Translations under genes and position numbers: made by a program
The notes under the pieces: generated by a model
The model's database searches: none
What the model was told of the DNA's origin: nothing
Seen by the model: the letters and a program-made list of their open reading frames with translations, nothing else
NCBI GenBank assembly: GCA_033002965.1
Contig: JAURVB010014871.1
Location: forward strand, 1-64,000
DNA from: Piper betle
Taxonomy: Eukaryota > Streptophyta > Magnoliopsida > Piperales > Piperaceae
DNA length: 64,000 nucleotides
Reading direction: 5' to 3'
Shown: positions 1 through 11,996 of the stretch, one piece after another
Position numbering within the stretch: position 1 is the stretch's first letter
How the letters are laid out: every line of letters begins with the position of its first letter

Positions 1-580
1 AGTGATAAGATCCTTTTGCTTATTTTTATTTATAAATATATAAATTATTGAAAAAATTACTATTTTTCACGTGTTCATTATAAAAAATTTAATTGACTAA
101 ACCTAGTCATACTTGAATTAGACTTTTCAATACACATTACAACTAATTCCCAATAAGAATAGTTGAAAACTGTATAATACTTTATTAATATTTTTTGAAT
201 AATGAAGGGTAACATCATAAAAAACCTTGAATTTTGGATAAAGACTTATTAAATTTAAAGTAAATATTTAATTAGGACTTTCTTAAGTGGTAAATATTAT
301 AATATTACTTAATGATGTGAAACAAATTTATAATATGTGGATCCCATGGTGTGAAGCCTTGTAAAGGCACCTCCGAGAAACTGATGTTACTTTTATAGAT
401 TATTTGAATAAATAGATTATATTAATTTTAGAAATTAAATGTTGCTTTTATATACGGGTAAAATGCTTTAATCTGGGCCGTCCGATTACAAGAAAGGCCC
501 AGGTCTATTCTGTTGATTAAAAAAAATTAAAATCCCCCAAGACGCCAATGTGAGGGATGGCAATGCTGTGGTAAGGGGTG
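1..580. other. AT-rich intergenic DNA
   Basis: No coding region or RNA gene is visible. The stretch is AT-rich and ends at the left boundary of a solo LTR. Positions 469-533 hold the left arm of an inverted repeat described separately. Confidence 0.6.
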
Positions 581-2550
581 TGTAACATCCTAAATTTGGT
601 TCACACTAAGGAACCAAACCAGAATGTCACTGGTCCCGGTTAGGTCGGCTAATCCGAACCAAACCCTACGGATCTACTTCGGCGTCTCAAGATGGAAGAA
701 ATTTATTGCTATGATATGGATCCATAGATGGATGCATAAAAATAAACCTAACATGCAACTACATGAATGACATGACAACCAGTTCATACTAAGAATAATA
801 ACGATACAAAATTGATAAAATTGATAAAGTTGATAATATATATATTATTATATCACGCATTGATATTCACATAAAATTCTAATCTACTACATAATTCATT
901 CTAAATCTTTGGTCTCAACTCATCTGTGCTTTCTAATTACTTTTAACATTATATGAATTCAATTATCATACTTTACATCATATCGTTCTTAATATAATGA
1001 CAAGATAAACAAAACATTAACATTCTATTATCTGACATATGTGTGTGCAAGAGACGTCACTGCTCCTCCGTCCTGGTTGGCTCATCCTATTCTAGATCAT
1101 TACCTACGTATATTATAAAAACATATCAGTAACGAGTGTTACTGATCCAAAATATAACTAAAATATCTATAAAAAACTGGCTATGAGATCAAACTCTCAT
1201 ATAAAAGAAAATATTTTTTATATTTACCGTGAATTCTCTGAAGGGCATCTACTAAACTGAAATCATCTAGAAAACATTTTTTGTATTTATCATGAATTCT
1301 CTAAAGGGCGTCTACTAAACTGAAATCATCTTTAACTGAACTTATCTGATGCTGCTGACGCCTCGGCATATTCTCATTTCACTTTCTGGTTCCTAAGGAC
1401 TTCTATTATGTCCTAAGCCCTTTCTTTCTTATTTTATTTCCATACCCACTTGCATAGCACGATTGTCAGTATTCACAACTTAGACTAGCACATGACGGCT
1501 AGCATAACATGGTTGTCAGTATTCCCAGCTTAGACTAGCACATGTTGCCCGCATAGCATGGTTGTCGGTATACACAGCTTAGACTAGCACATGTTGCTCG
1601 CATAACATGATTGTCAGTATTCCTAGCTTCGACTGCGCATCCGCCGGTATAGCATGGTCGCTGGTATTTCCAGCTCGACTGGCACATGCTCTCTCATGTA
1701 GCATGGTTGTCGGTAGTTCTCGGCTTTGACTGGCATATGCTTGCTGGCGTAACATGGTTGTCGGTAGTTTCGGCTTTGACTAGCACATGCTGCTCTCATA
1801 ACATAGTTGCCGGTAGTTCTGGCTTCACTGGCACATGCCGCTCACATAACATGGTTGTCAGTAGTCCGCTCACATAACATGGTTGTCGGTAGTTTCGGGT
1901 TCGATATATATAGGTCTTGGTGGGGATTTATATAATAGGCCCATAGGGCAACTTGTGGTAGATCTTATTTTCGAAAACATACTCGAGGGATCTTATCCTC
2001 GAAGGTTATTAATCCAAAAAACTATTCGACTAAATGGCCCGAGTTAAGTGGGATCCAATAAAAGGTCACTCAACTCGTCCTACAATATGTAAAAATTAAA
2101 TCATGATAGAATAGAACAATAAATCAGGGGCGAGTCCTAAACGGACCTGGTAGAAGCTCCGAGTATGTCTTCGCATCTAAACAGTGAGCTCCTACTCCTT
2201 ACCTAATCGCCAGTCATGTGGTGATGGTGACGAGGTTGTGGACCGGCTTGAGTGAGGATAGTGAGGGTAAAAAGAGAAGAAGAAAAAGAAGAAGGAAGTT
2301 GGGTGAGAAGGATGAATGGTGACAGTGTCAGAAGTGTGGAATATATAGATGTCAGGGTAAGAAAAATGAATGGTCAGTTGAGAAAAACGAATAGTCATTT
2401 GAGAAAAACGAATGATCAGTTGAGAAAAATGAATGGTTGGCGAAAAAATAAATGATCGTCTCGTAATTAAAACTTGACCCAATTCTAAAAATAACTATCA
2501 AACCAACTGGTTCAGATTATAAAACCCTGATTCGAATCATAGGTTTTACA
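581..2550 (-). mobile_element. Solo LTR, long-LTR retrotransposon family, old copy
   Basis: The element begins TGTAACATCC and ends GGTTTTACA, so it has the TG...CA termini of an LTR. It is flanked by GGGTG (576-580) and GGGCG (2551-2555), a target-site duplication with one mismatch. Its ends and several internal blocks match the elements at 33490-36481 and 38377-41345, for example a stretch around 2100-2160 on a lost-colour motif shared by all three. It lies in the same orientation as the 38377 copy. It is about 1 kb shorter than those copies and diverged, so it is probably oldest. No internal retroviral genes are present. Assignment to a Ty3/Gypsy Tekay/Del-type long LTR is only a guess from length and termini. 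Confidence 0.75.
1452..1900. repeat. Minisatellite of about 48 bp inside the solo LTR
   Basis: A motif around GCATAACATGGTTGTCGGTA recurs near 1452, 1502, 1551, 1600, 1647, 1694, 1747, 1795, 1842 and 1870. Spacing is 47-53 bp except for the last, shortened unit. About nine degenerate units are present. The array is not seen in the two other copies of this LTR family in the window, so it expanded in this copy or its sublineage. Confidence 0.8.
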
Positions 2551-3330
2551 GGGCGGCTAGGCTGTGTCAAGATTGGTGAGGGTACAGCAGATTGGGGGGT
2601 GGCAGATTGAGGGTGGGCGTTGACATTGCGCGGCACGGCATCATCTGCTCCAACCAAGTTGAACCTGGCCGGCAGCGGCCAGCTTCGGCAGTAGCAGAAT
2701 CTTTTTAAGGCTCGACCAAATCTAGCCATCACTAACCAGGTCCGGTAGCCATTGGCCGGACCTGGCCATCCCTTGGCCAGGATCTGGTTGAGGGACGACT
2801 AAGTTCTGCCCGCAGCGGTTGGACCTGGTCGGCGGTGGCTAGATCTTGTTGCGCCACCCATAAAGCCGCACGGAGTGAGTCACACGAGGGACATGCCATC
2901 CTTCTAATCGAATGGTGGGGCGGCAAGAGAAGGCCGAGGGAGTGGATGTCTGGAACGGGGCGGCAGGGTGGAGGGAGCGGAGAGGGGGGCCTCCACGGCG
3001 CGGGGAGCGGGGTAGAGGAGGGAGTCACGGATGGCGGGGTCGAGGTGGAGCAAGGAGGGGTGGCGGCCGTGGCGGGATGGTGTGAGTCAAGGGGGAGCGG
3101 GGAGGAGGGGCGTCTGTAGCTGGGTGGCGGCCATGGCGGGACGGCAGGGTCGAAGTGGAGCGGGAGCTGGGAGCGGCCGTGGTGGGATGGCGGGGTTGAG
3201 AAGGAGCCTGGTTAATTTTTTTTTAAAAAAGAATAGATCTAGGTCGTCCATGTAATCGAAATGCCTGGATCAAGCTTGTAGGGCCAGTGCGCTCCCAATC
3301 ACCTCTTTATATATTATAGATTAGAGATAA
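2551..3330. other. GC-rich non-coding stretch
   Basis: This is a GC-rich, G-run-rich sequence with short overlapping open frames on both strands. None resembles a known protein. The composition contrasts with AT-rich flanks and fits captured or promoter-like DNA inside the putative inverted-repeat element. Confidence 0.5.
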
Positions 3331-4846
3331 ATCAGTGATGGCCCCACAAGGCCCACCTAATTTTTGTTTAAAAAACATAATTAATTTATATATGAGCGTT
3401 TAAACAACAAAAATCAACGCATAAATAACGTTCCTTCTAGATTTTACATTCAAGCTAAACAGTAGGAATATGAATCAGACCCAGACCTGTAAAACATAGG
3501 AGTTGTTAAAAAATAATGGAGGACCACCAAGGTCCCCCCGGTGCACCATATATATTTGTCGGCTTTGAACGAGAACAAGAAGGCATGTGTTGCTGCCAAA
3601 GTACGGATATAAAAGCCTGCCAAATCCCCATGGGCCATGAGCCCTTTGGATTCGTTCTATGGGAAAGGTGTGGTTCTAGAAGCCTTTCACATCCCATAAT
3701 TTGCCTTCCCAATTTTCAATTCCAGACACTCGACCAAAAAGATTAAAAGAAATAAAATAAATGCTTTCCAACTAGAGGAAATAATAAAATTAGCATTACT
3801 TTGTTATATATATTGCATTAAGGATTGGATAAGGTGTTTCGTTCTAGAAGCCTTAGCTAGCATCATCCTTGCCCATTCTTTTGTTTTCAAGATGTTGTAC
3901 GTCCATTTTCCTCATTTAATCAGCCTGACACATACGATGATGACAATATTAACCTTGAATTGCTTGGAGAAAAACCTTCGAATTTGGCAGCTCTGGAGTG
4001 AATCATGATTAATTACTTCATGCCTCTTCACAACAATTGAAACCCGGTAGTTGAATAGAGGGATTGACAGACTTGCATAGTAAAATTTATTGGATGCACC
4101 AATATTTATTCTGTTCATGCATATTATTATGATTTCTATTCCAGTATTGCTTTTAAATTAGATACAAGTATCCCCAACAAACGCAATGGATAACATGATC
4201 TCAGCCAGCTTCCTCCTAAACAATATAATTAACCACACAAAGTAGTTAAATAGATTCATAAAAGTAAAAGTTTTTTTTTATACTAAAAACATCAAATAAA
4301 CCCCATATTTTAGTAAAAGGAGACCTAAAAGGAACAATCAGGTGACATTTAAGATTTCAGTTTTGTCATATGTTCATACGAAGTAAATTAAATGACAGAA
4401 GATTAGGATTGGATTAAAGTTCAAAGAAGAAATGAAAAAGCTGTTAAGGATAATATCTACAAAGATGTGGACATTAAGTCATTAACCATCCAACCAAAAT
4501 AATTAATAAAGAAAACCAAAGATAAAGGGGAGTTTTATTACAAGGATAGACATGTCTCTCCCTCCCTTTTTCCTCATCACACATCTCAACATGTGGACTG
4601 TGGACCCCTTCCCATCACCCTCCTCCCATTGATTTTTCTCTCTTTCAAAGTCTCTACTTAAGTCCCATCCGAGCTCCCTTCTCCCTCGCACCGCCCATAA
4701 ACCTCCACAGCTCCAGCCCACAATAACAACAAGAAACCTCTGACCAAATTCATCAAAAAAACCCACATCCAATTTCCACTTTTATTTGCTATCTGATTGG
4801 TAAGAAAAGATTGTTAGATGACAAGACGGTGTTGAAAGCAGGGGCC
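3331..4846. other. Intergenic DNA and upstream region of the F-box gene
   Basis: No gene was recognised between 3331 and about 4500. From 4550 to 4800 the sequence is CT-rich, as in many plant 5' leaders, and probably holds the promoter and leader of the downstream F-box gene. I could not place a TATA box with confidence. Confidence 0.5.
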
Positions 4847-6068
4847 ATGGAGATCTACCAGAGTCAGCTCATTCCAGGCCTGCCGGACGAAATTGCCTTG
4901 GACTGTCTGCTTAGGGTCCCTTACAGCTTCCATCGCGGCCTCAAATCGGTGTGTCGGCGTTGGATGACTCTCTTGTCCAGCCCGTTTTTCTACCAGCAGC
5001 GGATGCTTGCCGGCAAAGGCGAGGACTTAGTGTTTCTGGTCCAGTCGCTTGCCGCCGGCGGGTCTCTGGCTACGAAAGAGAAGTCCGCCGCCGGCAGGCC
5101 CCGCCGGTGTACGGGGTGTCTGTTTACTGCGCCAGCGGCGGAGGATCGTGGAGGAGGCTGCCGGAGGCGCCGGCGCTGCTCCCCGCCGGCGTGCCGATGT
5201 TCTGCCAGTGCGTCGCCGTTGCCGGCAAGCTGGTGGTGGTCGGCGGGTGGGACCCGGCGACGCTCGACTCCGTCGCCGACGTGTATGTGTACGACCTGGT
5301 GGGGGGCGGGGGTGGCGGCGGGGAGCGAGCATGTCGACGGCGAGGTCGTTCTTCGCCTGCACCGCCGTGGGCTCGGCCGTGTACGTCGCGGGCGGCCACG
5401 ACAACCAGAAGAACGCACTCCGGTCGGCGGAGGTCTACGACCCCTACGCCGACCGGTGGCGTCCGCTGCCGGACATGGCCGACGAGCGCGACGAGTGTCA
5501 TGGAGCCGCCGGCATCGCCGTCGCCCGCGCCGGGGACGAAGGCCGGCCCGGGTTCTGGGTGGTGAGCGGGTACGGCACCGAGTCTCAGGGCCGGTTCCGC
5601 TCGTCAGCCGAGTTCTTCGACCCGGGCAGCGGGTCGTGGACCAAAGTCGACGGCGTCTGGCCCAACCCGAATACGAGCCCCCGGTGCGCCTCGGCCCGGC
5701 CGGCTCGACCGGTCCGGGAAACCGAAATGACAAATACACCCTCGCCGATCGCGATTTGGCACCCGGACTCGGGGGGCAGTGAGGGCAATTCGCAGAGGGG
5801 GATCAAGGAGTACGACGGGAAGGAGATGACGTGGAAGTTGGTGGGCCCCATGCCAGATGGGATCCGGTCGTCTTCGTCTCTAGCGGTTCTGGAGGGTCCG
5901 GGAGGAAAGGCTGGTCGGGTCTTTGTTGTCGGGTCTGGCCCGTCCGAGAAGGGAGGCAACCGACATGTTGCCTATTTATTGGACACAGAGATGAAAGAGT
6001 GGGAAGCGGTGGATGCGCCAATTGGGTACACCGGCTTTGTGTTCACTACTTGCTCTGTGCATTTGTGA
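4847..6068 (+). CDS. F-box/kelch-repeat protein (KMD/SKIP20-like), two frame breaks
   Basis: The product is a likely substrate receptor of an SCF ubiquitin ligase. The N-terminus holds an F-box (LIPGLPDEIALDCLLRVPY), followed by kelch repeats recognisable by VVVGGWDP, VYVAGGHDNQKNALRSAEVY, GYGTESQGRFRSSAEFFDP and VFVVGSG. The order resembles the Arabidopsis KISS ME DEADLY family (At1g80440, SKIP20), which targets type-B response regulators and phenylalanine ammonia-lyase. That substrate range is family knowledge, not seen here. The start at 4847 is chosen for its GCCATGG context and because homologs begin just before the F-box. The gene has no intron. The reading frame slips twice, at the C run 5099-5102 and at G runs 5301-5312. 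Each slip equals one missing base. The span of 1222 nt plus two gives 408 codons, the length expected for the family. It is either a recent pseudogene or carries sequence errors. Confidence 0.85.
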
Positions 6069-6972
6069 GGATGGATAGAGAGAGATGTTAATGATCTTTC
6101 CATACACACAATCATGTTTGATGTTTCGTAGCTCTCATTGTTTGAGATGAAATTAGTATATAAACATTATACGTTGGTAAAAAAGATAGTGACAAACCTT
6201 GCGATGGGTGTGAGTGTGACACATGATATTATTAGACCTTCAATGGTTGGCATGGATATGTATTGAATATGGATAGAGACGAGTTGTTTCTCCTCTCCCA
6301 GCTGTTGAGATTGAGATCTGGCAGAGTGTTATGAGGTGTGGATATTTATATTTATTTTCGGAGGGGGTAAAGGCCAGTTTCATCTATGCCATGAAAGGTT
6401 TGTAAATGTGAGCAAGGGATGCCATCTATGATTCAACAGGCTCAATCTATAGTCTTCATGGTTTGAAAATGGATGTCAATATCAAGATGAATCCTTAATT
6501 TCATCAACTCGAGTTATATCTATGGGCTAGCCAATCAATTTCAATTCACAAATTCTAGAGATGGCCGTTCTTCAACAGCCGAGTTCTAATGGCATGTCAG
6601 CACCTAAGCGGCGCTTGGGATATTTGGATATGGTGAGGGGGAGTGAAGTGATGGCTGATTGGCAGCAACGAAGGTGGCATTTATAATAATTATTATTATT
6701 TGGTTCCGCATGAACACAAGTCATATTTACTTCAGACTACAGTTTTGAGGTTCGTATATACTTTGAACTATTTCAACCCGACTCGCTTCCTCGTTGGCTT
6801 TCGTTTTCATTTGTGCTTGTTACCACGAAATTAATAAGCTCCCATAGAAACATTAATCTTGGCTTGTTTATTTGTTGTGAGTTGCCCTTGTTTTTTCACA
6901 CGAAAGCCTAAAGGTAAACTATGGAGATTTTGGGCTATACATTTATATCCCTTGAGCAAGGCGAATAAATGA
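6069..6972. other. 3' flank of the F-box gene and intergenic DNA
   Basis: The sequence turns AT-rich right after the stop codon. No further gene, RNA gene or clear repeat was recognised. Confidence 0.5.
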
Positions 6973-7170
6973 CACTACAAAAAATGAGACTTGGGGAGTT
7001 TTTCTCCATGTTTTTGTGCACTTGAATCGCATTGGATAAAATTTGTGCAGAAAGTTCTCTCCACGGGACTTTATCCCACGCCTAGCTCCACGCGGCCAGG
7101 GACGTCGAGAATGATTCTTCTCCACGTTTTACACACTCTACCGCCACGTTTTCTGGCCGCGGAGTAAAGG
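6973..7170. mobile_element. CACTA-like transposon end
   Basis: The stretch opens with CACTACAAAAAATGAGAC, the typical end of plant CACTA (En/Spm) elements. It is followed by repeated CCACG-type subterminal motifs near 7058, 7091, 7122 and 7143, as expected for transposase-binding repeats. I did not find the opposite end (TTTTTTGTAGTG), so this is probably a truncated terminus. Confidence 0.5.
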
Positions 7171-7264
7171 TTTTTTTTTTGGTAATGCAAAGAAGATTGA
7201 ATTGAAGGCATGGCCAAGAGTAGGATAAGGTTTATGAGCCTCTAGGTGCAAGCGTGTAATTGAA

Positions 7265-7703
7265 CTAGGCAAGATGTCATATTATGCGCGACCTATACTA
7301 AATAAATTTTAATTTTATATATAAATTCTTATTTATAGTGTGATAGACAATAATAATTTAATATCTTAGGTACTTAATATAACTGACTTTAAAATATATG
7401 ATAGTTGAATAACAAGATGAATTATAATTATTTTATTTTTTATTATATTTTTTCAAGATAATTAGGCAGACAGTCAATAGTAAGAAATTTAAAATTGAGA
7501 TTAGCTTGATTTGAATCCGTAATCTTCTACTATGAAAAATATTTTTATTTTTATTTTAATAAATTGAGGTTAATGAGATTCAAATTCGTGACCCTTTATA
7601 GAGGTACTTTGATTATATTTTTAAAATTTTCTTATATTTTGATTGGATAATTCTCAGGTACTTGTAATCTTAAGCTAGTATTGAATTTTTTTTATTAATA
7701 AAA
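7265..7703 (-). repeat. 420-bp AT-rich dispersed repeat, solitary reverse copy
   Basis: Read on the minus strand this matches the tandem units at 12497-13754: a start like TTAATAAAA, a GGGTCACGAATTTGAATCTC block, a second G(A/T)TCAAAT block, an ATCTTGTTATTCAA block, and an end in CATCTTGCCTAG. No coding capacity is visible. Confidence 0.7.
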
Positions 7704-9149
7704 GAGTAGATTTGTATCGGCCTTTGATGCTCTCAATCGTTTGTTTCTTACGTATTTATATTTACTTGATGTCCTCATCGCCCAATGGGCCAATGTGGCT
7801 CAATCCTCATGTACCAATATATATTAACCTACACAAAAACAATGCACAAATATCAATCGAATGATATATATTGGCTGCTTATACAGCTAGTGTATGTTAA
7901 TAAATAACCAACATTACATCTAATAAAAGTGAAAATATTCTAAGAGAAAAAATTTTACTTGCGCTTGTACTTCACTCGGCCCCCCTTATATCCTAGGATG
8001 ATTTACAATGTCGTTAAAAGGCGTGGCTAAATATTTTCTGTAAATGAGACCTGATTAAATCTTTTTAAAATTATAATATTTTCTATAAATCCTAGAGATC
8101 AATGTTAGTTAATTTCCACTTATAATAGTTAAAAGTGTAACTATCTATGGTGATTACGTACTAATTACCCTTAAATCCCTAAAATTTATCAATTTCACAT
8201 TTGTAGGAAACATCATTAGCTTTTTTATTATAGAATCTGTATATGAGTTTGAGTTGCTTAATTCAACTCCACCAAGCAAACTCAAGCCTAGGATATTAGA
8301 GATAGACACCAGGGACGAAATTAAATGTGAATAACTTTATATAGTTTAAAATTAATAGACTTAGAATATCAAAATTCAGCTTTCAATCTAAAGCTTAATG
8401 GCTTAATCCACATGGTGTTGTAGGGCCATAATTTGAACTTCAAGAAAAAAAAATCGCAATATATTTTTTTAATTAATACTAAAGTGGGCAGGCTACCTAT
8501 CATAATTAAATGGTTCTCTAATTAAGTTGTTTCCCCTTCTAATTTTATGGGCGTAACAAATACATCAAACATGAGCAACCATGAAAAAAATAGTTTGGCA
8601 GTAGGGAAATGGTTACCACAATCAAGACAAAGATATTGCCATTCGGCTACAAAATCAATGCAGGAAGTGATAAGCATCTCAGCAGGCCAATCACTATAGT
8701 GAAGCACAGGTCTTTTTCAGTTTATGCATTCTTTGATTAACTTCCTGATCTACAACAAAAATAAATGTTGAAGTTCATCAAATAATATGTTATGCTATAA
8801 TACCCAACAGCCCAAAATGAAGTTAGCTTCATCTATGTCAGAAACTTAGCCAAATTCCATGATGATAATATTTTATGCATCAGACAGTGATATATGGTAA
8901 CCAGCTCACTGAAAAAAGTATAACATAAAGCTAACGCAGCAGTTAAGAAAAACAATCCAACTAGGAACAGTTACCGAAGAATGTCAACATTGATCCCATC
9001 CAAATGTTTCCGATGAATGCTATGTTCCAAGAGATACAAGCTTCAACAGTACTAACCAACATATTATTCTATCAAACCCTTTTTGTGTATTTCCTTGCAG
9101 AATCAAAACCATATCCTAATCATTCGTCAACTTCAAGAACACTAAGCCT
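7704..9149. other. Intergenic AT-rich DNA upstream of the P450 gene
   Basis: No gene recognised. The stretch is AT-rich with only short open frames that look random. Confidence 0.5.
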
Positions 9150-9156
9150 TATATAG
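9150..9156 (+). promoter_or_regulatory. Probable TATA box of the P450 gene
   Basis: TATATAG lies 72 bp upstream of the first ATG (9222). A start of transcription some 30 bp downstream would leave a short leader that includes the first ATG, which argues that the extended N-terminus is translated. Confidence 0.5.
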
Positions 9157-9221
9157 ATAAGGATCAACACTTGAATTGATTTTAACTTCACATTTGTTCA
9201 CTTAGCAAAACAGATAGAGCA

Positions 9222-11036
9222 ATGTCTACCATCTCCTCTTGGCCAGTTCTTGCTGTAATGGCCATAGTTCTCTATTACCCATTTGCTCATCTCCACCAAG
9301 CTAATTATACAACAAAAGTAACCATGGGTTACACCCACGGCGAAGCCAAACTCCCACCACTGTCCAAATCAAGCCAATTACTAAGCTGCATCTTCATGTC
9401 TCCCATCCTCTCTTGGTCGGTTCTTGTAGTGGTGACAATAGTTTTCTACCACTCCATTGCTTATATTATACAATCCAATACATCAAAAGGAATTAAGAGT
9501 AACAAAAATGTTACCAAACTGCCACCAGGACCAAAGGGAATCCCAATACTAGGCAACCTTCTAATGCTAGGAGAGCTTCCACACCATGGTCTCCATGAGC
9601 TCTCCAAGCAGTATGGACCAATCATGTTCCTCCGCCTCGGCTTCGTCCCGACGATCGTCGTCTCGTCTCCGGCGGCCGCGGAGGAGTTCCTCCGGACCCA
9701 TGACCTAACTTTTGCCAGCCGGCCCCTCACCGAGGCTGCCAAGTACATGTCCTACGACACAAAGGGCATGAGTTTTAGCAAGTATGGCTCCTATTGGAGA
9801 AGCATGAGGAAGATATGCACATTGCAGCTACTCAGCAATCACAAGATTGATTCCTTTAGACCTGTGAGGAGACATGAAGTGGAGCTCATGGTTCAATCTA
9901 TGAAGAAGAGTGCCATAGATGGGGAGTTGGTGGACCTTAGTGCAAAGGTGGCTTCTCTAACAACAGATATTACTTGTTTGATGGTGTTTGGGAAGAAGTA
10001 TGAGGACAAGGAGTTTGATGAGAGGGGTTTCAAGGCAGTGATTCATGAGGGCATGCAGTTAGGAGCCACCTTCAACGTTGCAGATTATATTCCTTATGCT
10101 GGGGTGTTTGATATTCAAGGGTTAGGACGCAGGATGAAAGCTGTGAGCAAAGTTTATGATGATTTCTTTGAGAAGATAATTGATGAGCATAGGTTCAACA
10201 AGAACACCAAGGAAAACCAAGATTTTGTGGATGTCATGTTATCTCTAATGGAATCGGGAGACACTGAGATTAAGATTGAAAGAGACAACATCAAAGCAGT
10301 AATCCTGGTAAGGAATTATTTTTGTGATTTGGGTTGTCTGTTAATATTAGTTTCGATCTCTTGTTCACAGTGAAAGTTACCTCCCTATTACATATAAATT
10401 ATGATCGTCATTTTCTGACATTTTATGAAGGATATGCTTGCCGGCGGCTTGGACACATCTGCCACAGCCATAGAATGGGCTCTATCCGAGATGCTCCGAC
10501 ACCCACAAGTGCTAAAGAAGGCACAAGACGAGCTCCAAAGTGTAGTAGGGATGACCCGAATAGTGGAGGAATCTGACCTCCCTCACTTGGAGTACTTAGA
10601 CATGGTGCTCAAAGAGAGCTTGAGGCTCCACCCTGTTGCACCACTGCTTATCCCCCACGAAGCCATCCAAGATTGCACCATCAATGGCTTCCACATCCCA
10701 AGCAAATCTCGCATCATTGTCAACACATACGCCATCGGGCGAGACCCGACAGTGTGGCCGAACCCCAACGAGTTCTCGCCGGAGAGGTTCGTCGGAGACG
10801 ACGTCGACATTAGGGGTAGGGACTTCCGGCTGCTCCCATTTGGGTCGGGAAGGAGGGGTTGCCCGGGGATGCATATGGGGTTGACTGTGACGAGGTTGGT
10901 ATTGGCACAGTTGGTTCACTGCTTTGATTGGGAGCAGCCCGGTGAGTTGGATATGAGGGAGGAGTTTGGGCTTACCTGCCCAAGGGCGAAGCATTTGATG
11001 GCTACACCTTCTTACCGTCTTCAAGTGGATGTTTGA
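9222..11036 (+). CDS. Cytochrome P450, CYP71 clan, with duplicated N-terminal anchor
   Basis: This is a microsomal haem monooxygenase; the substrate is unknown. Exon 1 is 9222-10307 and exon 2 is 10431-11036, joined by a GT-AG phase 0 intron of 123 bp at the position usual for this clan. Visible motifs are the proline hinge [16 protein letters not shown]-helix [13 protein letters not shown], ExxR in KESLRLHP, the PERF-type [10 protein letters not shown], and the haem loop [10 protein letters not shown] with the Cys ligand. The C-terminal half resembles the CYP736A/CYP71A group. The spliced product has 563 residues against about 505 usual. The excess is a tandem copy of the first 58 codons: residues 1-58 and 59 onward each start with a similar MS(T/P)I.SW hydrophobic anchor and a KLPP hinge. 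A start at the second ATG (9396) would give the normal length. Confidence 0.95.
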
Positions 11037-11900
11037 CATAAACAAAGGAAAGCTTTGTCTTCAAGGTATTGTCAAGGCAATAATATACATTATATACTCA
11101 CAAAGCATGTCCTGTCAATCTGTGAGAACGGAAGTTCAAAGCTAAGGTGAAGAAGTTGGAGTGCATAAATAAGTGTCACTGTATGTTGGTTTTGGGAGTT
11201 GCCTTCTTTTAGGCTTTTTGGTTACTGGAGTCGAAATAAGATGTTCACCTTGAAAATTTTTTTTACTCTACCACGGCTCAAATGAACTTGAATTTTTTGT
11301 TTTAATAAACTCTCAATAAATAGGTGGAACGACGAATATTTAGAAAGAAAAATCATTATAAATAAGGAAAGCTTATTCAAACATTCAATTTTTCTCTGTT
11401 TATTTGGTTTGTAAGAAAGAAAAAGAAAAATAACTTCTTTTCCACACTTTTCCTAAGAAAATGTCAAAGTCCAAGTGCCAAATCCATTCACGCAAATCCA
11501 TTCGTTTGCCATAACTTAATCTATTGCATAGCCATCAAGCAAACCTCCTCCATACACGAATCTGTTGCATAGCCATCACCCCCATTAGAGAAGCCATCCC
11601 TTACAAGCAAGAAGATGATGAAGGAAAGAAACAAGGCCAGATCTATTCATAATCAGCTCCATCACCAAAATTAACCAAGTACCCAAGATTTCTTCCACAC
11701 ATATATGAACGCTACTATGCATCATTAGAAGGATTCCATTAATTTAAAACTTTGCAACAGCCGGTGTTACAAAACTTACATTGCATATTCACTGTTTATC
11801 ATCTGGGAAGTGAGGGGATTTGCAAGGAGGGCAAACCAAGCTAGAGGATGGCGACACTAGAGCACCTGCGCTGCCCACCACCTTGACCTGTATGATCTAG
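11037..11900. other. 3' flank of the P450 gene and intergenic DNA
   Basis: The region is non-coding and AT-rich. The only recognisable coding trace is the barwin/EG45-like fragment that begins at its right edge on the minus strand. Confidence 0.5.
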
Positions 11901-11996
11901 TCAGTGAGGCACTTCACGTTGAACAGCTTCCCACAAACCGCCCCGTCGGACCACACCGAGTTGTCCACCGCTGCGAACAGGTCGTTTGCCAAAAAG
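11901..11996 (-). pseudogene. Fragment of an EG45/barwin-like (plant natriuretic peptide-like) gene
   Basis: The minus strand encodes a stretch containing NDLFAAVDNSVWSDGAVCG followed by KLFNVKCLT, then a stop at 11898-11900. This matches the core of small secreted EG45/expansin-like proteins, where an AAA(S/V)D..W.(N/D)GA.CG segment carries a disulphide Cys. Just past the stop the frame continues with a VKVV segment that also fits the family. No signal peptide or complete domain is present, so this is a decayed or captured fragment. Confidence 0.6.

Larger units (their letters stand above)
469..3273. repeat. Inverted-repeat pair enclosing a solo LTR (possible MULE-like element)
   Basis: Positions 469-533 resemble the reverse complement of 3211-3273. 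Both arms share a CGATTACA core, a CC(C/T)AG(G/A)TCTATTCT block and an A-rich tail in the same order. The interior outside the nested LTR is GC-rich, as in Mutator-like elements that have taken up host sequence. No transposase and no convincing target-site duplication were found, so the class is an inference. Confidence 0.4.

Noticed and set aside
1686..1877. Small repeated protein from the minisatellite
   Set aside because: The frame follows the repeat units and lies inside a decayed LTR.
1452..1900. CRISPR-like array from the regular 48-bp repeats
   Set aside because: Repeats are contiguous and degenerate with no unique spacers, and the genome is a plant nuclear one.
4990..5739. Long minus-strand open frames opposite the F-box/kelch gene
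   Set aside because: They are Arg/Pro-rich shadows of the GC-rich plus-strand gene and resemble no protein.
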